This document shows positions 1 to 10,671 of a stretch of DNA of 64,000 bases, in pieces (positions within the stretch are counted from its first letter, which is position 1; each line of letters starts with the position of its first letter). Position numbers and translations under genes: made by a program. The notes under the pieces were generated by a model. The model was not told the origin of the DNA and ran no database searches. It saw only the letters and a program-made list of their open reading frames with translations. The stretch spans positions 58,010,753 through 58,074,752 of the forward strand of contig CM043959.1 in the NCBI GenBank assembly GCA_014529385.2, in the 5' to 3' direction. The DNA is from Adiantum capillus-veneris (taxonomy: Eukaryota; Streptophyta; Polypodiopsida; Polypodiales; Pteridaceae).

Positions 1-1200
1 TTTTGACATCCAAACTCAAATCTAAGCATAGCATTGGATTGCTGACATCAAGGGGAAGTTGTGGCTCAAGTTTGGGGCAATTCTAAGCACTTAGACATCC
101 TACACGTAGGATGTCTTCACCATGATTTAGCACTCCAAATCAACCTCTGAGCATACCACAGTGATCAGCACCTTAAGGAGAGTCTGTGGTTCAAATTTGG
201 GGCAATTCTGAGTAGTTAGACATCCTACGCGTAGGATGTCTAAGGCATGATTTAAAGGCCAAATTCAAACTGTGGACATAGCAGGGTGTTGTATAGCCTT
301 AGACAAGCCTCCTAATCAATTTTGGTCCAATTTGGAGTTGATTTGACTTGGGAATTCATCAGAACGGACATCAGGCTTTTGGAACAGATTCTTGATCATT
401 TGACCAACCTATAGGTGTCAGAATCAAAAAGTAAAAATAGCTATGAGTTTAGCACATCAAGGGGAAGCTACAGTGCAAGTTTGAGCTGAAACAGAGCAAA
501 AAGACATCCTACGCGTAGGATGTCTCCAGGGTCATAAAGTGATGAAAATTCTACTTTGGCCATATAGGGAGGTTCTAAGTGTGTCAAGGATTGTAGAACT
601 TTTTTTCAAAAGTGAATTTGGACCTTGTTTGGCCTATTTACCAAGCAAAGACAAGAATTGTCAGACATCCTACTCTTGGAGTGCAGTAGAAGCTTATGTA
701 GCCCAAATCTTGACCTATTGGCATCCAAATTCAATTTTGAGCATACCATTGGGTTGCTGAGCACTAGGAGAATCTTGGGATCAAGTTTGGAAAAAATCTG
801 AGTAGTTAGACATCCTACGCGTAGGATGTCTCCAGCTTGATTTAGGACTCCAAACCAACCTATGAGCACACCACTGTATCAGCACATCAAGGAGAAGCTG
901 GGGTGAAAATTTCAAGTCATTCTGAGCAAAAAGACATCCTACGCGTAGGATGTCTCAAGGCCATTTTTAGGTCCAAATAAAATTCTGAGATACCATTGTG
1001 TTGCTGGACTTAAGGGGAGTCTCTAGACCAAATTTTGTTAAATTCTGAGCATATAGACATCCTACGCATAGGATGTCTCTAGGCCAGTTTTAGGGTCCAA
1101 CTGTACTTTTGACCATACAGAAGTGTTCACAATGTCACAGAGATCCCAAATCTTCTTTTAAAATTGAATTTGGACTCATTTTGACCATTCTAAACTGCAT
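1..1200. repeat. Diverged tandem array carrying a 24-bp palindrome
   Basis: A unit of about 123-145 bp recurs, each containing a palindrome made of agacatcctacg followed directly by its own reverse complement (centre acgcgt). Copies lie at 93-116 (one changed base pair), 218-241, 502-525, 808-831, 932-955 and 1055-1078 (one change), with a half-degenerate one at 663. Spacings are 125, 284 (about two units), 161, 145, 124 and 123. Between the palindromes the units share phrases such as 'gagcataccat', 'gttgctgagca' and 'caagtttggggcaa'. The array lies directly upstream of the element A leader, so it may be its 5' LTR or 5' untranslated region; the left end is outside the window. Confidence 0.85.
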
Positions 1201-1533
1201 TTCACTGTTTTGGCCATAACTTTCACAAACGGTATCGAATCGGAAAAGTTTTTATATCAAAACGTAGCCTGAGAGCGACTCTACAGATCTTAGAGAAAAA
1301 CTTGAACTAAATGCATGCCAATGGCAACCGTTTAGTTCAACTTTGAAAAAAACGTTGTTTGAGGCCTCAAAATACATCCGCAAGTTAGGGGTGTCTAAAA
1401 GCGACAATTTGCGAGAATTGTGATGAAACGGTTGCGGTTTTGGACATAGTTTCGACTTTTCCCTAACCAACGCACTTGAACACAGTGGACTAAGTCTACT
1501 TGAACCAAGAAAAATCTCTTAAGCCCAGAAATC
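1201..1533 (+). other. Element A leader, no gene seen
   Basis: Non-coding stretch between the palindrome array and the gag start codon. No clear primer-binding site or TATA box was found. Short minus-strand frames here have no recognisable domain. Confidence 0.5.
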
Positions 1534-2481
1534 ATGTCTACCCTAAATTCAAACGTAGCTTACACAAGCTTGGAGATCCCGACGATAGAGGAATATCCTC
1601 CCACAATGGATCTTCCAAACTTGCAATTGATAAAGATCCATCTTGTTGAGAGAGTTTGGATGATTGGTCATGAGAGTGAAGGACTATATAGATACATTGA
1701 TGACAATGAGGTCAATCTTTATAGGTTCTCAGATCCATACACAGAAGAGATAACAGATTACAAGCTCTTATATGCCTACACATACGGAGTCGAATGTCAA
1801 TGGAGATCTATAGTTGTCGACAAGTATGGACGAGAATACAGAGTTGTAGAAAGCACAAATCCACAGACTGTACTAGAAAGAGGTGTATATTTGGTCAATG
1901 AAGGACCACAAATGCCTCCACCAAACACGAGAATTCCTATAGGAATTCCAAGAAGAGAGCCACCAAGATTCCCTTCAAGAGCGATAATAACGAGAGAAGG
2001 ATTGGGAGAGTCTCTGGTTAGACTTGTAGACAATCGATGAGTTAGACCATCCCAAGTCTAGAATTGGGTAAACAGCAAATACTCCGGAGATAAAGATCCG
2101 AGAGATCACGTAACGGCTTTTAGAAGAGTGATTAGAGTAGAGGAAGTTTCAGATTTTGCGACACAGTTTGCGGGATTTGGATTGACTCTAGAAGATGATG
2201 TAGCTACATGGTTCGACTCGGTGAAAAAATGGGATTTGGAGACCCTAGATGAGCTATTTGAGGAGTTTATTGAAGAATTCTCGCCAAAAGGCATTGCTCA
2301 CAACACGGTCTCGCAAATCCATAGATTCAAATAGAAAGAGAATGAATCAGTACGCAAAGCATCATTACGGCTCAAGAGATATGTTAAGCTCTGTCCGAGA
2401 GCGGAATTACCTACGCAAGCACGACTGATGTTGATCTTTATCCAGGGAATAAGACATGCGGGTCTTTAGAAGGATCTACAT
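1534..2481 (+). pseudogene. gag: Element A gag, N-terminal and capsid part (gypsy type)
   Basis: The ATG at 1534 opens a 168-codon frame ending in TGA at 2040. The same frame then continues readable through TAG codons at 2059, 2332 and 2467, so this looks like one ancestral reading frame broken by point stops. The segment 2150-2460 resembles the plant Retrotrans_gag domain: 'ATWFDSVKKWDLETLDELFE', then a Phe-rich helix and the downstream Glu-Ser-Val and Leu-Lys-Arg-Tyr pattern. In the family this protein forms the virus-like particle. The first 168 residues, with a Pro-rich C-terminal end, are not recognised. The next two segments continue the same polyprotein. Recent in-frame stops suggest loss of function, though the amino-acid sequence is still well preserved. 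Confidence 0.7.
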
Positions 2482-3927
2482 ATGATAAGGAGGATGACGC
2501 TAAACGAGTTGATCAAAGAAGCTCTTTATCTAGTGGATAACTGTGAGGCATACAAAGAAAAGGACTTAAAGAGTCAAGGAGATGACACATCCTCTCAGCA
2601 CAGTGTTTCAGAGATAAGTGAGTCCATTGCCAAGCCAACGGCACCTATTGATCAAGAAAAGCTTATCGACGACTTGGTGAAGAGGTTGATTCCTCTTGTA
2701 AGGTCTGATTCGGGAGAGCCGAAGTGGTGTGAAATTGAGAGAAAATGGACGAACCATATGGGGGAAGAGTGCTATTATAGCATGGAAAATGCTAGGGAGA
2801 GGTATGTACAACCTGTTCCAGAAGCACCTACTCCACCTAGATACATTACGGGGAATGCGCCAAGACCAGTAGGAGTTTTAAGGCCACAGCTTGACTTAGG
2901 ACAACAACCTCCGTTGCCAGGTGCTAGAATGCTGGTAGACATGAGATACATGCCAATGATGGAAGCATCAAATAAACCAATGCCAGTACCAGCTACAATG
3001 TGGTATAGCAACCAAAGTGAGTACTACCCTTCGCAGAAACAAGATGTGAGAGAAACACATGGAGTGGTGAGGCCGGTACAACCTCCACCTCCTGGGTTTC
3101 AGACGAAAGAAAGAAGGTATGAAATGGATGAAAAGACATTGCGATTCATTGCAAATAGCGGCTTATCTAGGTCAAAGCTTGCTTATAGCCAAGAGGAAAT
3201 GCTAAAAGAATCTCCTCAACTAGAGACAGATTGTCACAAAATTCGTGACAACCACTTGGTCAAACAATGTCCTCATACGGAGATCACTGAAGTAAATGCC
3301 TATTTTCTTGAGTGTGGCATCACTCACTTGATCCCCGATTGCCCGAAAAACCCAAACCAAATCAGGAAAATCACGACAAATGTATTAGGGATTGTTCAGC
3401 TCCCTAGTAGCTCAAAAAATGAAAATGTTGTACCAGTTCAAGTAGTTACGAGAGCACAAGCTCAAAAGAAAGCTGATGAGAATCCAGAGACAAAGAACAC
3501 GGAAAGTGACATGAGTCCAAAGACGGATGATGGACCAAAGATAGACGCACCTAGTCAGAAAACCAAGAGCAAACGAAATAGTTGGAAAGCTAGAAAGACT
3601 AGGATGAAAGCACGCAGGGAACGAGAGCAAAAATCCCTAGCTGAGAAGCTTACCGAATCTGAGGAGAAGATAAAACAACATGAGGAAAAGGAGGCACCTT
3701 CTCTTAAACAGATGGTTAAACCTCTAGAAGAACCATCCACGGATGAGAAACCGAGAAGTGCTAGTTTAGGAGGATCTTTGTTGGCAGAGAAGGTTAATGA
3801 AACATTAGATTCCCTCTTGAAAGCCTATGATGTGAGGCTCAAAAACAACCAAACCCAAGAACACAGGTGGATGACATATCCCTATGCGGAACTAGAAAAG
3901 CAAAGGTTTGAAATGTGTCAAAAATGA
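2482..3927 (+). pseudogene. gag: Element A gag C-terminal part with degenerate zinc knuckles and Lys/Glu-rich linker
   Basis: A 481-codon frame, the same as that of 1534. The N-terminal third ends the capsid region; a Pro-rich stretch follows at residues 115-215. Two degenerate CCHC-like knuckles lie at residues 250-290: one around 'CHKIRDNHLVKQC' and one around 'ECGITHLIPDC', each lacking a full C-x2-C-x4-H-x4-C pattern. Knuckles in gag bind the packaged RNA. Residues 325-420 are strongly charged (Lys, Glu, Arg) and probably helical. The frame ends at TGA 3925-3927, where reading appears to shift into the frame of 3915-4127. Confidence 0.65.
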
Positions 3928-4127
3928 TTCAAACAGCCCAAGCTTTACTAGAACCACCAGTTGCAAAACCTGAGGATGTGATCCGTGTCATGCCTACACA
4001 AGTAATCCCACCAAACCAAGAACTAAAAGAGCCAGATTCTAGTCATGAGCACAGACCAAACCTCAAAGACCCAGCATTAGAACCAAGGATAGTACTGAAT
4101 ACCACGGATAACTCAAGCTATACCTGA
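3915..4127 (+). pseudogene. Frame-shifted linker of element A polyprotein
   Basis: A 70-codon frame offset from its neighbours. It bridges the stop at 3927 and the resumption of the original frame before 4159. The Pro-rich sequence with many Glu and Asn residues fits a linker between nucleocapsid and protease. Two compensating indels, near 3915-3927 and 4105-4130, are the simplest explanation. A programmed frameshift is less likely, because a second shift back would also be needed. Confidence 0.5.
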
Positions 4128-4158
4128 GGATTGTAAAGAGATAGATGGTCTTGACGAT

Positions 4159-6456
4159 TTGTGGAAACAAGTCAGAGAGGCCAATGAAGCCGATGACCTA
4201 AGAAGACGAGTAGACAAGACTGGTGATGAACGAGGAGTGTTTCTACCACCAATAGAGGAATTTGAGACTGGATCTCAAATGAATCTAGACGTGCGATCGT
4301 ATTGGGGCGACAAAGGATCTGTACAATCTATGGATAGTCAACCCCATTCGCTAAGAACACTACCGTCCTACATGGGAGAGTACGAGACCAAGTCAGATGT
4401 GGTTGTAGTCCCATCACAGAGACTATCTCCCAACAAGGCCATCGATTCAAAGGGGCTAGTAGATATTCTATCTACCCCAGTCACCTGTACAATAATGTTA
4501 GCCGAGTTGCTAAGAATAAGACCAAACATGTGGGCTAATGTGGGTAAATTTCTAGAGAAATTTGGTGTAAAAACCCCAATGACTCAAATCGAGGAAGGCA
4601 TCAAAGAGCTTGAAATACCTCAACTAAATACTAGGCCAGTGCCATTAAACAAGGTATGCGAGTATTACGAGGGAGAAGATGGAAACACCACCCTTCCTGT
4701 GGAATTCAATGGTGTAAAAACCATGGCAATCCTTGACAGTGGAGCTGGTGTGGCCATTGCAACCAAAGAGGTTTGGAAAAAATGGGGAAAACCTGCCTTG
4801 ATATCCACACGAATGACCCTGCAGCTTGCAGACGGACACAAGGAAAAGCCCCTAGGACTACTAGAAAAAGTACTTGTTACTTCTTGTGGCATTGAATATG
4901 AACACACTTTTGATGTTGTTGACTTTGGCAAGAAGAACAACTATGACATCATTCTGGGAAGACCATTCATGCGACAATTGAAAATGGTCCAAGATTGGGG
5001 TTATGACCATATATACCTAAGACATATGGAAACCATAACAAAGATAAACTTGAGGGACCATAGCTATAGGGATGTGACGAGAACACCGGTGGAGGAGTTT
5101 GATTCTGCCACAGTAGCAGGATCAGAACTTCCAGCTTGGTTAGGTAAGCCTAAAGAACTGTGGATGTGTGGAGCTTCACAATGTGGTAGCTTGAAACGTG
5201 AGGAATGTATCCTGGAGCGGGTTATAGAGGATAGGGACTATATCCCAGAACCATTTCCTGAAGAAGAGTTAGAGCCTTTTGGATGGGAACACATCTTGGC
5301 TACTCTGGACGTGTGCATCGTGGAGGATGCTCCCACAACAAAGTTTTGTGATGAAAATGGCTATAATGTCGTTCTTTATTTTGCAGTGAGTGTAATCCAG
5401 GAAAACGAAGAGAACCAGACATCAACAAGCTCTCGAAATAAGGAGAAAACAAAGAAATGTGGAGAATCAAAAGATGAAGAAGACGACGAATTCTATGACT
5501 CTGTAGAACACTTCGAGCTTCAAGAAGATCAACGACTCGGGAATCAATGTCATTGCTACACGAATAAAGTGCATCAAAAGTGGATTCCAAAGTCCTCCGT
5601 GAAGACACAGCCACCACAAGCATCCTCATATAGGGCTCCTAATAAGGATGCAAAGACTCAGCTAGGAGGAATACGACCAGAGCAACGAGCTAACAATGCT
5701 CTAATCAATGGGCTAGAAAAGTCCTCCAAGAAACTACCACCCACGAGCAAACAAACAGTAACTTTCCACTACCAGCCAAAAAATCAAGGGAAAGTACAAG
5801 AAGTCAACCTTGCTGAGGATAGTAGCGATAGTGATGAATCTTACGACATCCCCTATCATCAACTCAGGCCATCACTATCACCAACCCCTTTAGCAACAAC
5901 CATGACAGGTCAAAAGAACAGGACAACAAGTCAAAGCCAAAAAGCTCGAAAAATCTGGATACCAAAAAGCCAGATCGGCCAAAAACAGATATGGATCAAG
6001 AAGACAAAGATCTCTAACACCAAATCACAAGATCCAACACCAAAACAAAAACAAGGAAAGCGTGCACGAACGGGTAAGAATATCACAAAATTGCAAGCTT
6101 TCACAACTCAGGTTTGGGCTCCAACGAAGTTGATTCAAGCACGAAAAAATCAGGAATTCATTTGGATTCCAAAACAACCAAAGTATCAACTTTCAAGGCC
6201 TAAATCCCGTCCCCAACCAAGCGTACAAGGGCTGAAGCAAAGACCACTGTCGACTCACACAACAAAAAGGTGGATCCCAAAGAATTCTCTTCAAACACAA
6301 ACGAAGCACGGGAAAGTATGGGTTCCCAAACGAGCGTCAGCAACAAAACAGCCAAGAATCGCAAAGAAATGGGTCCCAAAGAAGAACAACAAAGCTGTTG
6401 TCAGTGTATCGCCGCTTGAATTCTTACAATTCTTCCTACGATTACAATACAGTTAG
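4159..6456 (+). pseudogene. Element A retropepsin with repeated W-x-P-K C-terminal tail, no reverse transcriptase
   Basis: A 765-codon frame. Residues 175-285 hold a retroviral-type aspartic protease: catalytic 'ILDSGAGVAIA' with Asp near residue 193, and the flap/helix signature 'ILGRPFMRQ' near residue 265. In the family this enzyme cuts the polyprotein. From about residue 435 the sequence turns acidic, then basic and Gln/Lys-rich. It carries a W-[IVA]-P-K motif at residues 475, 600, 653 (W-A-P-T), 669, 705, 721 and 738, plus W-I-K-K at 612. No YxDD reverse transcriptase, RNase H or integrase follows before the polypurine tract, so the element would depend on another for replication. Similar W-V-P-K motifs are known to me from linkers of some copia polyproteins; a role is not established. 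Confidence 0.75.
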
Positions 6457-6716
6457 AAGAGAGCAAGTCGCTTCAATCAAGCAACGATACAGGAGCTTCA
6501 AAGACCATTACATTGCTTAGAATAAGAAGCCTCGCCAACAAATGCCAATAAGCAAATTGCTTATACCCACATCTTGCACAACATAAATATTTTCCATGTA
6601 TTGACTGTGTATGCATAATAGGGCTACATTACAAGGCCTGCATAGGCACAACTTTTAATTGCCCAAGCACAACAGATACCCTTTGCGATACCCGGTTGTA
6701 AAGGATGAATCCAAAT

Positions 6717-6743
6717 AGGAAGGGGGGGAGGCATTCTGAATGC
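6717..6743 (+). promoter_or_regulatory. Polypurine tract-like run followed by a small inverted repeat
   Basis: aggaagggggggagg (6717-6731), followed by gcattctgaatgc, a near-perfect 6-bp inverted repeat with a single central base. It could be an internal polypurine tract or the relic of a former LTR boundary. No LTR start beginning TG directly follows it. Confidence 0.4.
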
Positions 6744-8163
6744 GGACCTAACATTATGACTATTAGAGGGCAATGTTTTGTGAGAGGCATTGAATTTTTG
6801 TATTTTATTGTGATAATTTTTTGACGAAATTTAGAGTATATGACCTCATAGTAGTGTTACAGAGGAGTATGGGGACAAAATCCATATATGAGCCCCTAGG
6901 GACATGTATAGTGTACATAGCATTTAGATTTCTATTTGAATGATTTTTCTTTTGTTGAGTTGTTTTAAGATTTTCTTTGTTTATTATTAAGAAAAAAATA
7001 TTAAAAAATCCATAATCCACATAAAGAAAAGACTGACGAGAGGCCTGAGCACTACAAAGAGAAGAAGGTATAGGAAAACGATGAAACTTCACGAAGTATG
7101 TCTCAGCAGCCACTACAACAGCCGAAGAACTTGTCACAAAGCAGTGTCAACATGCAACCGACAAGTCATACAAGTCAGAGTCGAGTAGCTAAGCCACAAA
7201 ATGAGTGATTTGTTAGTCCCAAAGATTCAAGTAATATTCTCTATGGTCTAAGCGTCTTAGCTATTCTAGGTACTGCTCAAGCCGGAAGAGTTGAGCATAT
7301 TTACGTTGTGTCGCTCATGTTGGTATAGGTGAGCAAAAGAGTCGAAGTCTAAGTACTTAAGTCTGGTGAAGTGAAGGAGAAGGTCCAAAAGACACTCACG
7401 TACTGAGCACAGTGAGATACGAGTGGAGAAACTTCTACATCGACAACCCTTCTTGGAAAGGTGGAAGATATTGAAACATCTTTTGATGTCACATGTGCTA
7501 CATTTATTCCTCGAAACACCCATCATCTCCTTCTTTCACATTGCATGCTTTTGTTGAGAAATTTCTCATATGCATATAGAGTGTCCCATAATTGGCACTT
7601 GCATCAGGCACTCTTATCGTGTTTCACCCAAGCACTCACCTTTCATGAACATGTACTTCACGTTCAACTGCTCAACTCCAATAAGAGCGTATACCAAAGG
7701 CATTTTTTTTTTCCCACCGGTTTTTTTTCCTTTGGTCATCCAAGTTTTAGACCCTAATCTAAAGACACCTATCACCATCCTCTTGTACATATTCCTTCTA
7801 CATCAACAATAAGGAAATGCTACTCAAATCAATTGACAAATGAATTGGAGCACCAATTTCAGATCATAGCATACTTCTCCTCAATGGCGAGTCGAAGAAT
7901 GGCCTACAATGACAAAGCTGCAGACAACACTAACAACATGATTGCACAGAAACAAAGAAGTCCCCAATGAAGAAGAGCAGACATAAAAGTAATCGGAGGA
8001 TCTCAAAAGATGAATGGTTATGATGATAGATGTCCGCTCTAATGGATCATAGTTCTTGTTGTGGTTCGACAAAGTTACAAGCAGTGCAACAGATGAAGCA
8101 AAAACGACAGCAAAGACCACATCGCCATCGACAATCAGGTCATGTCGGGGACGACATGAACGC

Positions 8164-8175
8164 GGAAGGGGGGAG
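8164..8175 (+). promoter_or_regulatory. Polypurine tract of element A
   Basis: ggaaggggggag lies directly before the LTR start TGTTGACC. This is where plus-strand DNA priming occurs in LTR retrotransposons. The arrangement purine run then TG is typical. Confidence 0.7.
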
Positions 8176-8647
8176 TGTTGACCGCTGGGTCAACAACACA
8201 ACATAACTCAAGTTTCGTACCAAAGTCTTATCTTTTGCGAGTTATGTAATGCTGCGGATTATGGCTATAAAATTCATTTGTAATGAGTAATTATTCTAGT
8301 TTCAGAAACAAACAACATAACTCAACTTTCGTACCAAAGTCTTATCTTTTGCGAGTTATGAAATGATGCGGATTATGGCTATAAACGTCATTTGTAATGA
8401 GTAGTTATTCTAGTTTCAGAAGCCGGGGTGAAATGTCACTTCCACATTGTAAATACAAAGCCATTTGACCCTTTCAACCCCATTTTTGGTTAAACCTAAC
8501 GTAGCCTTAGTATATAAGGTACCTAGGTCATTTTGTAAAGGGAGACTTTTTCATAATCAAAAATTTAGCGCTGTCGTTTACTGTGTGTAAGAGAGAAAGA
8601 GAGTGAGCGTGAGCTTTATCCTCTCGCTACGCCCGGCTCGCTCAACA
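8176..8647 (+). mobile_element. LTR of element A (probable 3' LTR)
   Basis: Starts TGTTGA after the polypurine tract and can be ended at TCAACA (8642-8647), giving a 6-bp terminal inverted repeat and 472 bp. The start has a strong hairpin, gttgacc-gctg-ggtcaac (8178-8195). A TATA-like tatataagg lies at 8511-8519, so transcription would begin near 8540-8550, as expected for a U3-R-U5 layout. A 114-bp tandem duplication sits in U3. The 5' partner LTR is not in the window, so the right boundary is an inference; a longer LTR is possible. Confidence 0.6.
8197..8421 (+). repeat. 114-bp tandem duplication inside the LTR
   Basis: Two copies with a 114-bp period (about 8197-8307 and 8311-8421), each running from 'acataactca' to 'tctagtttcagaa'. 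Only a few substitutions separate them. U3 is where plant LTR promoters keep enhancer-like repeats. Confidence 0.9.
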
Positions 8648-9552
8648 CATTGGAGATCCGACTGCACCATTGCAGGAGAGCTACGCGACAACGCCAAGCA
8701 TTCCACGTGAGATGAAGCGCACGCGCCGATGCATCTATGAGCTATTTGTGGCCGTAAGTGTATCAAACGATGTTTGTTTTCTGCGTGCTAGTAGTCTATA
8801 GAATCGTGGCAACATAAGCTACACATAAGTACTCATAAATTTTAGTTTCGGGCACTTTCAAAATTTTGCTCTGTCTTCCTACGCATTTTCCGCAGAGGGG
8901 TTTAGAGTGAGGGTTTTGAGTGTAGAAACATAGGGACAGGTGTATCCTAGTGAGGGGATGGTGTTCCTTAAGTTTCGTACGAATCTCGCATGATTAGGTG
9001 AGTTACCTTCCGTATGTGTGTATGTGGCTAGGTGGTGTAGTTGAGAGTAGTGAGGTTCTTGATTGTGGTATAGTTGGCCTTCCAGAGTGTTGTATGTGTA
9101 GGATGGTCTCAGCCTGACAAGCTAAAGAGATTTCCTCTGTGTGCCTATCATGTCATCTATGTCCTCGATTGACATAATGTTGATCTAGGTAGTGTTTGCA
9201 TGCACTTCATGGGTGTGTGAGTCGCTCCCGCAAGAGAGACTTACTGTGTGGGAAACCATTCTTGTTGGAAACAAAATGGCCAATTTATAGACCAAATTGT
9301 AAATCCCCTAAGTATAAACCCACTCACAAGCCATGGAGATCATGTTAATATGAATATGCATTCGTATCATTTAGAGACTTTCTCCGTTGGTCGGCGAACG
9401 TGAAAAAAGAAGTTCTTAGCATGCCCTTGCATAGAAGTTTGTCTCCATGCATGGGGTTTTTTTAATCGATCTCGCCCTCGCCTTGATGTGTGGTAGCGGC
9501 CGTTCATGCACATGGTTCCATTTGGTGAATCACGCCATAGCCTTGTGTGTAA
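8648..9552. other. No gene seen between element A LTR and CACTA terminus
   Basis: About 0.9 kb with no recognisable domain. A possible splice-donor-like gtaagt occurs near 8754, but no exon could be supported. The start of this stretch (ttggagatccgactgc) looks faintly like a primer-binding site after the LTR, which would imply a second element sharing the LTR; not supported further. Confidence 0.4.
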
Positions 9553-9573
9553 CACTACAAGAGGTTTTTCATA
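9553..9573 (+). repeat. CACTA terminal inverted repeat, left end
   Basis: Begins CACTACAAGAGGTTTTTC. CACTA followed by ACAAGA is the hallmark of plant En/Spm termini, which the transposase binds and cuts. The opposite end is not visible. Confidence 0.75.
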
Positions 9574-9786
9574 TTAGCGATGCCTGTAGTGCGATGCTCA
9601 AATGTGAAAAATCCATTGTGTCGATCTATGACCGTTTTTATATTATTGGTTTCATAGCAACACTCATAGCGACGCCGAAAAGGTAAAAAACAATTCAAGA
9701 GCATCAAAAATTGAGATCTCATATCTGAGTTTCGGTGCTCTAGAAAAATAGGTATACCCGCACCTCTCTCTCTCTCTCATACACAA

Positions 9787-9824
9787 TGTGTGTGTGTGTG
9801 GGGGGGGGGGGGGGGGGGGGGGGG
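9787..9824 (+). repeat. Short (TG)n followed by a 25-base poly-G run
   Basis: A (TG)n run leads into uninterrupted G from 9800 to 9824. It is likely to be length-variable and able to form G-quadruplex. The exact length in the assembly is doubtful. Confidence 0.9.
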
Positions 9825-10019
9825 AGGAGAGAAAGGAGAGATAATATGAAATAAAATGTTATATTAAAAGTTTTCAAAATTTCAAAATGATTTATGAGAC
9901 CAATTCCAATAAACTCCTTGTGGATTAAATATATTATCTACGTTGTCCAAGAAAATAGTGCATTGGTTGGTGAAGAGCTTTGTCAATGTCTGTCTTTGTA
10001 AATAGAGGTACTATGACAT

Positions 10020-10100
10020 ATATAGATAAAGAGAGGGAAAGAGAGATAAATAGATAGATAGATAGAGAGAGAGAGACACACAGAGAGAGAGAGAGAGAGA
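10020..10100 (+). repeat. Purine-rich GATA/GA low-complexity tract
   Basis: Imperfect (GATA)n and (GA)n with interruptions, inside the CACTA body. Confidence 0.8.
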
Positions 10101-10395
10101 GTCAACATAGGTTTAAGATTTAGTTTTTATATTTAAGTTAGAGTTTAGGTTTAGCTTTAATATTAGAACTTTGGGGTTAGGTTTAGGATTTAGCTCAACA
10201 TTTTAAAGCTGAAGAAGAGGCCCAACCATCTCTCTCTTTTTTGTAGAGCTTAAACGTGTTTGAAGCTAGTTAGCTTTGGAATGTTCAAAGGGTAGGCAAC
10301 AACACTAGTTGTTGAAAGCATTCTCCTTCGGTTGAGCTTGAGTGATGGAAGAGGAAAGTGGAGAACTCAGGTCTTTTACAATGTATCAAGTTGGC

Positions 10396-10484
<89 letters not shown>
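10396..10484 (+). repeat. Compound microsatellite (TG)n(AG)n
   Basis: Pure (TG)n to about 10451, then pure (GA)n to 10484, ending in a G-rich stretch. Frames across it encode only Cys-Val and Arg-Glu repeats and are not genes. Confidence 0.95.
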
Positions 10485-10489
<5 letters not shown>

Positions 10490-10608
10490 AGGAGAGGGGG
10501 GGAGCACTTGCGGTGCTGAATAGAAATTAGAGGAGCTGAAGCGAATGACGTAGCAAGAGCAATTTTATTTGAAAAAAATGCATTTTTGTTCTATGTATGT
10601 GCATGCAT

Positions 10609-10611
<3 letters not shown>

Positions 10612-10667
<56 letters not shown>
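10612..10667 (+). repeat. (GA)n microsatellite
   Basis: About 28 uninterrupted GA units in the CACTA body. Confidence 0.95.

Positions 10668-10671
<4 letters not shown>

Larger units (their letters stand above)
6457..8175 (+). other. Element A 3' region, no gene recognised
   Basis: About 1.7 kb between the last codon of the polyprotein and the LTR. It holds fragmentary frames (for example 7461-7812 and 7881-8120) without recognisable domains. There is no trace of reverse transcriptase or integrase. Two polypurine-like tracts lie in it, listed separately. Confidence 0.5.

Noticed and set aside
93-1078. CRISPR-like array because of regularly spaced palindromes
   Set aside because: Spacers are themselves related repeats, about 100 bp or longer, and the context is a plant retrotransposon; no cas genes.
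3915-4127. Programmed ribosomal frameshift in element A
   Set aside because: A second opposite shift would be needed to return to the original frame by 4159, and no slippery site with structure was evident; compensating indels are simpler.
8648-8670. Primer-binding site after the element A LTR, implying a second element sharing it
   Set aside because: ttggagatccgactgc does not match a tRNA end I know, and no gag follows.
10332-10530. Open frames encoding Cys-Val and Arg-Glu repeats
   Set aside because: They are translations of the (TG)n(AG)n tract; not genes.
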